Shown one piece after another: positions 1 to 5,598 of a DNA stretch of 10,464 nucleotides (its first letter is position 1; each line of letters begins with the position of its first letter). The stretch is taken from positions 1 to 10,464 of the forward strand of contig JAISTL010000118.1 of NCBI GenBank assembly GCA_031272615.1. The letters run 5' to 3'. This DNA comes from Methylobacteriaceae bacterium (GTDB lineage: Bacteria; Pseudomonadota; Alphaproteobacteria; Rhizobiales; Beijerinckiaceae). The notes beneath the pieces were generated by a model. That model made no database searches. It worked only from the letters and a program-made list of their open reading frames with translations, and had not been told where the DNA came from. Both the position numbers and the translations under genes were made by a program.

Positions 1-27
1 GACTTTTACCATGAAATGACACCTATG

Positions 28-74
28 TTGTAATTTTATGTAAATCGTAGAGCATTTTTGTAATTATTTGTCAA
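28..74. repeat. Pair of AT-rich direct repeats, 30 bp apart
   Basis: The 8-mer TTGTAATT occurs at 28-35 and again at 58-65, exactly 30 bp apart, and the similarity extends to about 14 of 17 bases (28-44 versus 58-74). A spacing near three helical turns would place both copies on the same DNA face, as in tandem regulator sites. The surroundings are strongly AT-rich, unlike the rest of the window. No adjacent gene start is visible that they would obviously control, so the role is unknown and chance in AT-rich DNA is possible. Confidence 0.35.
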
Positions 75-97
75 TACCGAATCGTCACGCCCCGCAT

Positions 98-133
98 CTC
101 TGATGGATCAGAGTCGCGAGGTGCACCGGTGCA
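98..133. repeat. Two neighbouring palindromes in gene-free DNA
   Basis: CTCTGAT at 98-104 is answered by ATCAGAG at 107-113 around a GG centre. Eight bases further on, TGCACCGGTGCA (122-133) is a perfect 12-bp palindrome. Neither is followed by a T-run, so they do not look like terminators. Two dyads this close together could be operator sites or part of a degraded phage attachment or control region. The whole interval 1-304 contains no ORF that I trust. Confidence 0.4.
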
Positions 134-304
134 ACGAAGGCGAAATCCGACAACAATTTGAAATAACACCAGAATGTTATCCACATGCTCCCTTCAAACG
201 TCGTGGGAGCGACAAACCCGGCAATCTGAGATTTCAACTCGTTACCGGAAATTGTCATCTCTTCGCGTTTTAGGCGGAGTGTGCGCGAAAGCATCAATCG
301 TGAT

Positions 305-333
305 TTCAAACAGCTGTGATACGCGGATATAAT
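305..333 (+). promoter_or_regulatory. Candidate sigma-70 promoter with dyad over the -10 box
   Basis: TTCAAA (305-310) and a perfect TATAAT (328-333) are separated by 17 bp. The -10 box sits inside a short dyad, CGGAT (324-328) and ATCCG (332-336) around ATA, which could be a repressor site. It lies about 90 bp upstream of the small ORF at 422 and is its best visible promoter. The -35 matches consensus at only four of six positions, so the call depends mostly on the -10 box and the spacing. Confidence 0.45.
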
Positions 334-421
334 CCGGTTCCGCCTTGACATGCTTTGGCTAGACTTGAAGCGAAATTTGGTGCACAACAGCTGCGGGATT
401 TTTTAAAGGAGTTTGGGATCC

Positions 422-628
422 ATGGCGGAAACCCGAGAGCGCTCACCGACGGCGAAGGAAGATACCTCGCAAGTTTCAAGACGCTTGACGCGGCGCGAAA
501 TAAATTCGCTAAGGCAAGAGATGCTCGAAGCGGACGAGGAAGCGGAGAAGTACTTTCTGGAGAATCTCCCGCCGGAACTCATTCATCCGAGGTGGCGCAA
601 GCCGCAGGGCCAACAGTCCCCGGAGTAA
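422..628 (+). CDS. Small hydrophilic hypothetical protein (possible phage remnant)
   Basis: A 68-residue ORF starts at ATG 422, ten bases after a strong AAAGGAG at 405-411. An in-frame TTG at 413 lies too close to that Shine-Dalgarno to be the start. Codon use favours this frame (GC-rich third positions, e.g. the CTG-GAG-AAT-CTC-CCG run), while the longer overlapping frame reads as a shadow until about 592. The product is highly charged, with an alpha-helical, acidic middle (residues about 25-50: TRREINSLRQEMLEADEEAE) and a basic, proline-containing tail. There is no signal peptide or membrane segment. I do not recognise the family. Its position directly before a phage-like truncated gene suggests it is a surviving small phage gene, but it could be an independent host gene. 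Confidence 0.6.
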   Translation: MAETRERSPTAKEDTSQVSRRLTRREINSLRQEMLEADEEAEKYFLENLPPELIHPRWRKPQGQQSPE

Positions 629-1107
629 GCAAAACCTACTCCACCTTTGAAGAAGCGCAGAACGCGCTGTTGAACGAGGTGCCGGAACTGGGAGGCGGCG
701 GCCGGTCCGACCTTTCGGCGGCGCGCACTCCCGACATGGGCGGCGAGGCGGCGACACGCTTCGAGCAGGTGAGTTACGGGATCAACAAGATTCCGGTGCT
801 GCGCTGGTTCGATCAGAAGGTGAACCCGATCTCGCGCATCGCCGCCAGCAAGAGCCCGACGGCAAGAAAGCTGTTCTTTCTGCTGTCGGAAACCAGCCGC
901 CTGTTCAAGGAAAACTTCGAGGGCCTTTCGCTCACCGGCAACATTCCGGCGGTGTCGCGATCCATCACCCTGCTCAAGAACACGCTGACCTACAAATCCA
1001 AGAAGATCATGGAGGACGGTTACGCCGGCTATGTCTATCGCGACGCGCAGCAGGCGCCGCGGGTGAAGCCGTTCCTGAGGGCGCGCATGGCGCAAACCGC
1101 GGGGCGC
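592..1107 (+). pseudogene. 3'-truncated phage-like large (polyvalent) protein fragment
   Basis: From about 592 to 1100 the plus strand reads as convincing protein with host-like GC-rich third positions. A possible GTG start at 592 overlaps the end of the preceding small ORF by 37 bases. An acidic N-terminal stretch (KTYSTFEEAQNALLNEVPEL) is followed by a region reading NKIPVLRWFDQKVNPISRI, then SKSPTARKL, then SETSRLFKENFEG. This pattern recalls the repeated 'N-P-hydrophobic, S-P-S/T-R-x, L-x-E-T' segments I associate with very large internal virion proteins of podovirus-like phages. That assignment is from memory of such sequences and is uncertain. No stop occurs before rlmJ: the frame runs on to 1557 through the antisense of rlmJ as meaningless sequence. 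I read this as a gene cut off by a deletion or insertion junction near 1100, leaving only a piece. Confidence 0.5.
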
Positions 1108-1944
1108 CTATTCCCGCTCTTCCACCCGGGAACTGCCGTTCTTTCCGGCCAAACGCTCGACGAGTGCGGACAGCAGCATCTCGGCCTCCCGCGCCAGCAC
1201 CCACGGCGGATTGATGACGAACAGGCCGCAGCCGTTCAGTTTGGCCGGGTCCTTGGGGCGCTGCATCATCAGTTCGGCTCTGAGCAGCGGCCGGTCGCAA
1301 GCCGCTTTCAGGGTTTCCCACGCCGCGTCGGCCGGTGCGCGTTCCTTCACCGGGTACCACGCCGTATAAATCCCGGTGCGCCACTTGCGCGCGGCTTTGG
1401 CAATCTCCCGCACCATGCGGTCCAATTCGTCGGTTGCCTCAAACGGCGGGTCAACCAGCACCAGGCCGCGCTTTTCCTTCGGCGGGATGAGCGCCGTCAG
1501 GGCGATCCAGCCGTCCAGGTTCAAAACCTTGGTGTTGGTGACGGCGTTGAAGCGTGACGACAAGGTTTCATAATCCTCCGGATGCAGTTCCACGAACACG
1601 CCGCGATCCTGCGGGCGCAGCAGCTCCCGGGTCAACGCCGGAGAGCCGGGATAGATGTTCGGCCCGAACCGGCGGCGCACTTCGGCGAGAACATGACGAT
1701 AGGGCGCGAGGAGCTGTTCAATCTCCGTTGAAAACGGTTCGTCGAGGCGCGCGATTCCGTTCGCGGCTTCACCGGTGCGCTTGGCCTCATCCCCTTCGAG
1801 GTCATAAAGGCCGATTCCGGCATGGGTATCGATGACCCGGAAGGGCTTCTCCTTCCGTTTCAGGTAATCGAGAATACGGCTCAGGAGCGCGTGTTTCATC
1901 ACGTCGGCGAAGTTTCCGGCATGGTAGGCGTGGCGGTAGTTCAC
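1108..1944 (-). CDS. rlmJ: 23S rRNA (adenine(2030)-N6)-methyltransferase RlmJ
   Basis: This 278-residue protein methylates N6 of an adenine in 23S rRNA (A2030 in E. coli numbering) using S-adenosylmethionine, in the cytoplasm. The start is GTG at 1944, giving the family N-terminus MNYRHAYHAGNFADVMKH. It is preceded by AGGAGG ten bases upstream, so a longer reading from 2022 is not used. The SAM-binding motif DTHAG (residues 39-43) and the catalytic DPPF motif (165-168, usually DPPY in E. coli RlmJ) are present, as is the conserved FGPNIYPGSP stretch near 93-102. Length is normal (E. coli about 280). It follows the RNase T2 gene by 31 bases on the same strand and is probably its operon partner. 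The last residues (KNGSSRVEERE) abut the phage-like fragment, so the tail may have been changed by that junction. Confidence 0.95.
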   Translation of the reverse strand: MNYRHAYHAGNFADVMKHALLSRILDYLKRKEKPFRVIDTHAGIGLYDLEGDEAKRTGEAANGIARLDEPFSTEIEQLLAPYRHVLAEVRRRFGPNIYPGSPALTRELLRPQDRGVFVELHPEDYETLSSRFNAVTNTKVLNLDGWIALTALIPPKEKRGLVLVDPPFEATDELDRMVREIAKAARKWRTGIYTAWYPVKERAPADAAWETLKAACDRPLLRAELMMQRPKDPAKLNGCGLFVINPPWVLAREAEMLLSALVERLAGKNGSSRVEERE

Positions 1945-1975
1945 GGCATTGGCCTCCTGACGGCAGTGGTTCCGC

Positions 1976-2728
1976 TTACGGAACCAGAGTAACGGGACCG
2001 AAGGAGCAGCGGTCGCGGACATCGTCGCCGCAGCGCCGGAAGCTCCTCAAATTCTTTTCCAGGCACACCCGCACTTCCTGAAGAATGCCCCGGTCGCACT
2101 GTACCGCCGTCATGTTGGACAGCAGGCCGGGATTGGCCCGGGAAAACGCCTGCTTGATCTGCTGAACGGTGAGGGTGCGTTGGACGCCGGGTTTGGTGAG
2201 AACATCGGGAATGGTCACCCGGTCATAGGCGGCGCGCACGGTGCGGAAGTATTCCGCCGGCGCCAATCCGGTGCATGTGCCGTGCTTGCGCCATTCGTAT
2301 CGGGCAAGGCCGGTGTCGGGAAACACATCCTTCACGGTTTCCATGTCCCGGAACGACGGGTCGGCGGTTCGGGTGGCGCAATCCGACGGGAAGCCCCGTT
2401 CATACTGGGGCCACAGACCGTGGACGACAAAGCCGAGCGCGCGCGCACACTGGGAGCGGCTGCTGTTGCGCGAATCGGCGCAGAACCCGCGGGACCAGCT
2501 CAGTGACAACACATAATACGTGAAATCCCGGCGGGAAGCGTTGTTTGCCGGTGATGGCCGCCGGTCATCCCGGCGCGGCTGCGGGCGGTTTTGAAAATCG
2601 GAGGACGGTTGCCGCACCTGTGCCGTTGATGAGGACATGCAGCCCGGATGCGCGCCGGAAAAAGCGAGCGTTCCGGCCGCGACAACAGCAGCGGTGAGCA
2701 AACGAATCAAGGACGAGCGGCTCGACAT
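1976..2728 (-). CDS. Secreted ribonuclease T2 family protein
   Basis: A 250-residue RNase T2 homologue: an endoribonuclease cleaving RNA through 2',3'-cyclic phosphate, acting in the periplasm or outside. Both catalytic signatures are present: CAS I as FVVHGLWPQ (catalytic His103) and CAS II as EWRKHGTC (Glu145, Lys148, His149, residues 145-152). The N-terminus carries a basic-hydrophobic export signal (about residues 1-25). It is followed by a proline/arginine-rich low-complexity linker (about 40-66) before the catalytic domain begins at RDFTYYVLSLSWS. Nine cysteines fit disulfide bonding after export. The ATG at 2728 overlaps the upstream gene by 22 bases, suggesting translational coupling, and no strong ribosome binding site is seen. 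Likely roles are RNA scavenging or stress-related RNA turnover (family knowledge; the specific role is not shown here). Confidence 0.92.
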   Translation of the reverse strand: MSSRSSLIRLLTAAVVAAGTLAFSGAHPGCMSSSTAQVRQPSSDFQNRPQPRRDDRRPSPANNASRRDFTYYVLSLSWSRGFCADSRNSSRSQCARALGFVVHGLWPQYERGFPSDCATRTADPSFRDMETVKDVFPDTGLARYEWRKHGTCTGLAPAEYFRTVRAAYDRVTIPDVLTKPGVQRTLTVQQIKQAFSRANPGLLSNMTAVQCDRGILQEVRVCLEKNLRSFRRCGDDVRDRCSFGPVTLVP

Positions 2729-3105
2729 GCGGCACCATAAGCCCGGTTGCGGTCAACGCCGGTGACGCACCATTGCACGCCCCAGCCCAGACCGGCAAAA
2801 CCCAGCCCCTCTCGAATGGAATATTGGACACGGCGTTTGCGTCCGTCGGACATGACCGCCGTGCCGGAGCAGAACCGCCGCAGGATGGTGTTGCGACCCC
2901 ACGGATCCCAGGCCACCTGGCGAACCCTCTCGATACGGTCTATCGACAGGGACGAATTCCAGAACGCCCGTTCCTTGGTGCGGAACTTGGCCGAGATATC
3001 GGCAAGCACCGAAGGGGACGAGCAATCCGGCAGCGGGTTTGCCGCACAGCCGGGCCCGGAGAGAGAGATGAGGCAGATGGTGATGAGAATACCGGCGAAC
3101 CGCAT
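2707..3105 (-). CDS. Small secreted cysteine-containing protein, partner of RNase T2
   Basis: A 132-residue protein with an N-terminal export signal (MRFAGILITICLISLSGPGCAA). The SGPGC sequence is not a proper lipobox, so cleavage by signal peptidase I around CAA is more likely. The mature part has four cysteines (28, 79, 113, 127) and the glycine/aromatic motif GFAGLGWGVQWCVTG (102-116). I recall this motif from small uncharacterised alphaproteobacterial proteins often found near secreted enzymes; no biochemical function is known to me. The ATG at 3105 has GGAGG nine bases upstream. It is the first gene of the minus-strand run ending in rlmJ and overlaps the RNase T2 start by 22 bases. Its position and shared export suggest work with the nuclease, for example as an inhibitor, a chaperone or a folding partner; this is inference only. 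Confidence 0.8.
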   Translation of the reverse strand: MRFAGILITICLISLSGPGCAANPLPDCSSPSVLADISAKFRTKERAFWNSSLSIDRIERVRQVAWDPWGRNTILRRFCSGTAVMSDGRKRRVQYSIREGLGFAGLGWGVQWCVTGVDRNRAYGAACRAARP

Positions 3106-3534
3106 GGTTGAAGGCCTCCGTCCCGAACGGGAATCATGAGAAATCTGAAAAAGAGTGAAACGCCCGTTACACAGTAGATTCGCGCTCTTCGAGCTGCGAA
3201 GAGGTTATAAATCATTAACGATTTATGGTTAACAAATAGTTTTGATTTTGAGAAAGATGTGCCTGGCGTCCGCATAATTCGAAATTCAGGCAATTTGTGG
3301 ACCGGGGGGGAATGAATTGTCTCACCGGATACAAAAAACAACCGGGGCGCCGGGTGGCGGCATACGGACGGGAACCCATCTTGAAGGGAACCGACCTCAC
3401 GAAAGGAAGTGTTCCGCTCTGCACAGCGTGCAAATCCCGCCCGCAAAAGGCGGAAAGAAAACAAATAAAACCTCAACAGGGATTGATGGGTTTATGGTAC
3501 ACAGCCGGGCAAAACCGGCATCAGCAACAGAAGA
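3106..3534. other. Gene-free upstream region
   Basis: About 430 bases with no credible gene. The part nearest the minus-strand operon contains its Shine-Dalgarno and two inverted repeats (annotated separately) in AT-rich DNA at 3130-3300. From about 3300 on, base composition returns to GC-rich, and all frames give low-complexity or basic translations without domain signals. No clean promoter for the operon could be fixed: TTGTTA and a TATAAT-like element exist on the minus strand, but the spacing is too long (19-20). Confidence 0.5.
3185..3226. repeat. Two adjacent inverted repeats upstream of the RNase T2 operon
   Basis: CTCTTCG (3185-3191) pairs with CGAAGAG (3197-3203) across a five-base loop. 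ATAAATC (3207-3213) pairs with GATTTAT (3220-3226) across six bases. They lie 80-120 bases upstream of the operon's first start codon, where an operator or a 5'-leader hairpin would sit. Neither has a T-run in either direction, so I do not call a terminator. A regulatory role is inferred from position only. Confidence 0.45.
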
Positions 3535-3841
3535 ATGATGGGAATCACTCATATAGGACTATATGTTCACGATTTGGCGAAAACGTCGGCGCTCCACCAA
3601 ACCCGGCCCGGTGCCACCCGCGGCGAGCTGTATCACACCCCCGAAACCGGGCTCCGGACATATACGCCATCGCCGACAACCGCTTCGGTTACGCGCACAT
3701 GGCTCTGTCATCGGGAAGCGAAGCCGCAGTCGATGACCACACCTCCCACCTCCCGTCTCGCGGCTCGCGGCCGGCGGCCGCCGGCTCCCCGGCGGGCCGC
3801 GCGTCGCCGGCGACGGCTATCATGAATTGGTTTCAGGCTGA
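3535..3841 (+). pseudogene. Decayed VOC/glyoxalase-family gene
   Basis: The remains of a vicinal-oxygen-chelate (glyoxalase/bleomycin-resistance) protein can be followed through three reading frames. Frame 1 opens with MGITHIGLYVHDLAKTSA, the classic VOC first beta strand with its metal-ligand His, and continues to GELYHTPETGLRTY near 3660. The next recognisable piece is in frame 3 from 3684 (FGYAHMALSSGSEAAVD, the second metal-ligand His region). The last piece is in frame 2 at 3809-3841 (GDGYHELVSG then TGA). The stretch that should carry the middle strand with its Glu ligand is missing, and the C-terminal strand is cut off. Such scattered frames with an internal deletion make an active product impossible. 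The intact ancestor would be about 125 residues. Family assignment is confident; the original substrate cannot be inferred. Confidence 0.8.
3770..3815. repeat. Two perfect GC-rich palindromes inside the VOC pseudogene
   Basis: GCCGGCGGCCGCCGGC (3770-3785) is a perfect 16-bp palindrome. CGTCGCCGGCGACG (3802-3815) is a perfect 14-bp palindrome, 16 bases further on. They occupy the part of the pseudogene between its second and third readable pieces. Chance is more likely than usual in this very GC-rich stretch, but two long perfect dyads together are still unusual. Confidence 0.55.
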
Positions 3842-3925
3842 GGCGTGTGGAACAATTATTCACCGGATAGTGCGAAACGGATCGCCCGGAATTCGCCGCG
3901 CCGCAAGGGCGTGCGTTTTGCGCGG

Positions 3926-3954
3926 TTGACTATGGCAGGCGGCGCCGTTATGAT
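3926..3954 (+). promoter_or_regulatory. Sigma-70-type promoter of the nitroreductase-like gene
   Basis: TTGACT (3926-3931) and TATGAT (3949-3954) are separated by exactly 17 bp; each matches consensus in five of six positions. Transcription would begin near 3961, giving a leader of about 64 bases. That leader holds a small stem ACCCG/CGGGT (3977-3981 with 3987-3991) and ends with the AGGAG of the gene at 4025. An 8-bp palindrome TCACGTGA (3960-3967) lies at the presumed transcription start and might bind a regulator. Confidence 0.65.
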
Positions 3955-4024
3955 GGACGTCACGTGATAGGAATAAACCCGATTCGCGGGTGAAGTTCCT
4001 TTCGGCGTTTCCAGGAGCATCCCA

Positions 4025-4636
4025 ATGAAAAAGAGCTTAGCATTCATGGTTGCGTCAATAATGACTATGTCCGGCGCCTACGCGCAATCCGTCAAACTGC
4101 CTGCTCCGCAAGCGCAGGGCGGCGTGCCCGTTCTCGAGGCGATTGAAAACCGCGCGTCGGCGGTTGGCGCGAGTTTCCCCACGGGCGCTGTGTCCGCTGA
4201 AGAGCTGTCCACGCTGCTGTGGGCGGCGAGCGGCCGCAACCGCGCCGGCAAGGGCTGGACGGTTCCCACGGCCATGGCCAAAGACCCGTATGTGACGATC
4301 TATGTGGTCGGCAAGGACGGCACGTTCACCTACAACGGCAAGGAACACGCCCTGGAACCGGTGGTGACGGATGACCTGCGCGGCAAAATCAGCGGCCAGG
4401 GTTTTGTCGCCTCGGCCTCCCATGTGCTGGTGTTCGTCTCCCGCGATACCGACCAGGGCAAGCGCTTCGGCCAGGTGCTGGTCGGCGCCATGACCCAGAA
4501 TATTTATCTGGCGGCCGAGGGGCTGAATGTCGGCGTGCGCTACATGGCGACCATGAATCAGGATTTCGTCCGCAACACCTTCAAGCTGGCGGCCGATGAC
4601 GTCGCCGTCTGCATCATGCCCATCGGGCATAAATAA
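4025..4636 (+). CDS. Secreted divergent nitroreductase (SagB/ThcOx)-like protein
   Basis: A 203-residue protein with a clear signal peptide (MKKSLAFMVASIMTMSGAYA, cut before Q21). The mature sequence follows the layout of periplasmic SagB/ThcOx-type nitroreductases: LPAPQAQGGVPVLEAIENR (25-43), SAEELSTLLWAASGRNR (57-73), then PTAM (81-84), a YVV...DGTFTYNGKEHAL strand pair, DLRG, FVASASHVLVFV, and a GAMTQNIYLAAEGLN helix. Canonical members are flavin enzymes. Here the usual R-R/K-S-x-R flavin-phosphate motif reads NRASAVGAS (42-50), and the C-terminal PVGYP-type ending is IMPIGHK. FMN binding is therefore doubtful and the function unknown. The start is fixed by AGGAG seven bases upstream and a strong promoter. 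It converges with the ApbE-like gene, 28 bases apart. Confidence 0.85.
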   Translation: MKKSLAFMVASIMTMSGAYAQSVKLPAPQAQGGVPVLEAIENRASAVGASFPTGAVSAEELSTLLWAASGRNRAGKGWTVPTAMAKDPYVTIYVVGKDGTFTYNGKEHALEPVVTDDLRGKISGQGFVASASHVLVFVSRDTDQGKRFGQVLVGAMTQNIYLAAEGLNVGVRYMATMNQDFVRNTFKLAADDVAVCIMPIGHK

Positions 4637-4664
4637 ACCAATCGGAACCCCCGCGGCCGGGCGT

Positions 4665-5357
4665 TCAGGAAACCGTCATCTCCTGGGTCCGGCCGTCGGC
4701 ATGGGCCAGGCGCACGCGGCCGCCGCCGGCGCGGCTCAGTGTGCGGGTGATGTGCGCGCTGTCCATCAGCGCGAAGGCAGTGGCGAAAGCGTCGGCCTCC
4801 GTCGCGGTGCGGGCTTCCGCTTCCACCAGCGTATAGCGCTTGGCCGGCGCACCGGACACGGGGTGAACCACTCCGGACGCGATGCCGACGCGGCCAACGG
4901 AGACCGGCCGCGGATCGGACGTGGTGACAACGCCGCCCAACTCCATCCGGTAACGGTGAATGCCGAGGGTGTGCAGCAAAGCCGCCGTTTCGTCGATGGC
5001 GCGCCCCTGAAGGAAACCGCCGTAGGACGGAAACCTCGAAGCGCCCCGGACCGGCGCCGCGGCGGGAGAAAACAGCCCGTCGGTAAGGGCGGTGAGGCGT
5101 GCGGCTTCGCGGGCAATCTCCCGGTCTTCCCTGTCGGCGAGAGACAGCAGGCGGGTACTGATGCCGGCGGCCGCGGTTTTCAGCCTGGCTGTATCGGCAA
5201 TACCGCCATCGAAGAGGGTGAGTGCCAGGGTCGTGCCGAGCATCGGCAGGCTGAGAGTTTGCATTGACGTCGCGGCGGCAAGCGGAGCGGCGAGAATCAG
5301 GGCGGTTCCGGCGGTGAACAAACCGACGAACCGGCGGCGGGAAAGGGGTTCAGACAT
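4665..5357 (-). CDS. Shortened ApbE-like protein (FAD:protein FMN transferase family), Tat signal
   Basis: A 230-residue protein resembling ApbE, which transfers FMN from FAD onto exported proteins. I place the start at ATG 5357, preceded by TAGGAG at a good distance; the frame is open a little further to 5393. A twin-arginine signal opens it (LSRRRFVGLF, residues 5-14). Family landmarks are MLGTT (39-43), SYGGFLQGRAID (111-122, normally D-x-GG-x-x-KG-x-A-x-D), ELGG (139-142), SGVVHPVSG (161-169) and the Mg-site motif TATEAD (184-189). It is about 100 residues shorter than usual. The SE-x-x-x-x-N region and much of the segment between the GG and HP motifs are missing, and the KG lysine is Gln. 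Catalytic activity is uncertain; it may be a degenerate or specialised member. The nearby exported nitroreductase-like protein is a possible partner (inference). Confidence 0.8.
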   Translation of the reverse strand: MSEPLSRRRFVGLFTAGTALILAAPLAAATSMQTLSLPMLGTTLALTLFDGGIADTARLKTAAAGISTRLLSLADREDREIAREAARLTALTDGLFSPAAAPVRGASRFPSYGGFLQGRAIDETAALLHTLGIHRYRMELGGVVTTSDPRPVSVGRVGIASGVVHPVSGAPAKRYTLVEAEARTATEADAFATAFALMDSAHITRTLSRAGGGRVRLAHADGRTQEMTVS

Positions 5358-5598
5358 GAAGCTCCTACTCATCCTGTTGCTGGCCCGAAGCATCCGGGCG
5401 AATCACTTGACGTTTGCGGCACACGAATGTACCCGGTGCGGCATCGGGATCAACCCGCTTTTGAGCCGGGAGTCGCATACCGCGTTCCGGGGTTTTGTGC
5501 ACCACAAAATGGGCGGATTTGAGATCAAGGTGTTTATTTCGATCCCATTGAGGGTATGATTTGTCGAATCGGCCGGGCAGTATCGGGAGACAGAAAAC
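5358..5598. promoter_or_regulatory. Divergent control region with inverted repeat
   Basis: The 240 bases between the ApbE-like gene and dat hold no credible gene. TTTTGTG (5493-5499) and CACAAAA (5503-5509) form a perfect 7-bp inverted repeat around CAC, typical in form of a dimeric repressor or activator site. A -10-like TATGAT stands at 5555-5560, 38 bases before the dat start, but without a good -35 at 17 bp (GTTTAT), so it may need an activator. Which of the two divergent genes the dyad controls cannot be told from the sequence. Confidence 0.45.

Noticed and set aside
177..185. DnaA box as evidence for a chromosome origin
   Set aside because: A single nonamer is expected by chance at a noticeable rate in 10 kb on two strands, and no cluster or dnaA/hemE-type neighbourhood is present.
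85..387. 100-residue minus-strand frame in the left AT-rich region
   Set aside because: It has no ribosome binding site at usable distance for any start, odd composition and no recognisable motif; it also overlaps the candidate plus-strand promoter.
1111..1557. Continuation of the phage-like plus-strand frame into rlmJ
   Set aside because: It is antisense to the well-supported rlmJ and reads as Arg/Gln/His-rich shadow sequence; it is open only because of high GC.
3215..3232. CtrA-like TTAA...TTAA pair
   Set aside because: The two TTAA half-sites are ten bases apart instead of seven, so they do not fit the CtrA consensus.
3297..3929. 210-residue plus-strand frame across the intergenic gap
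   Set aside because: Only its middle part carries any signal, and that is one fragment of the VOC pseudogene; the rest is low-complexity without a domain.
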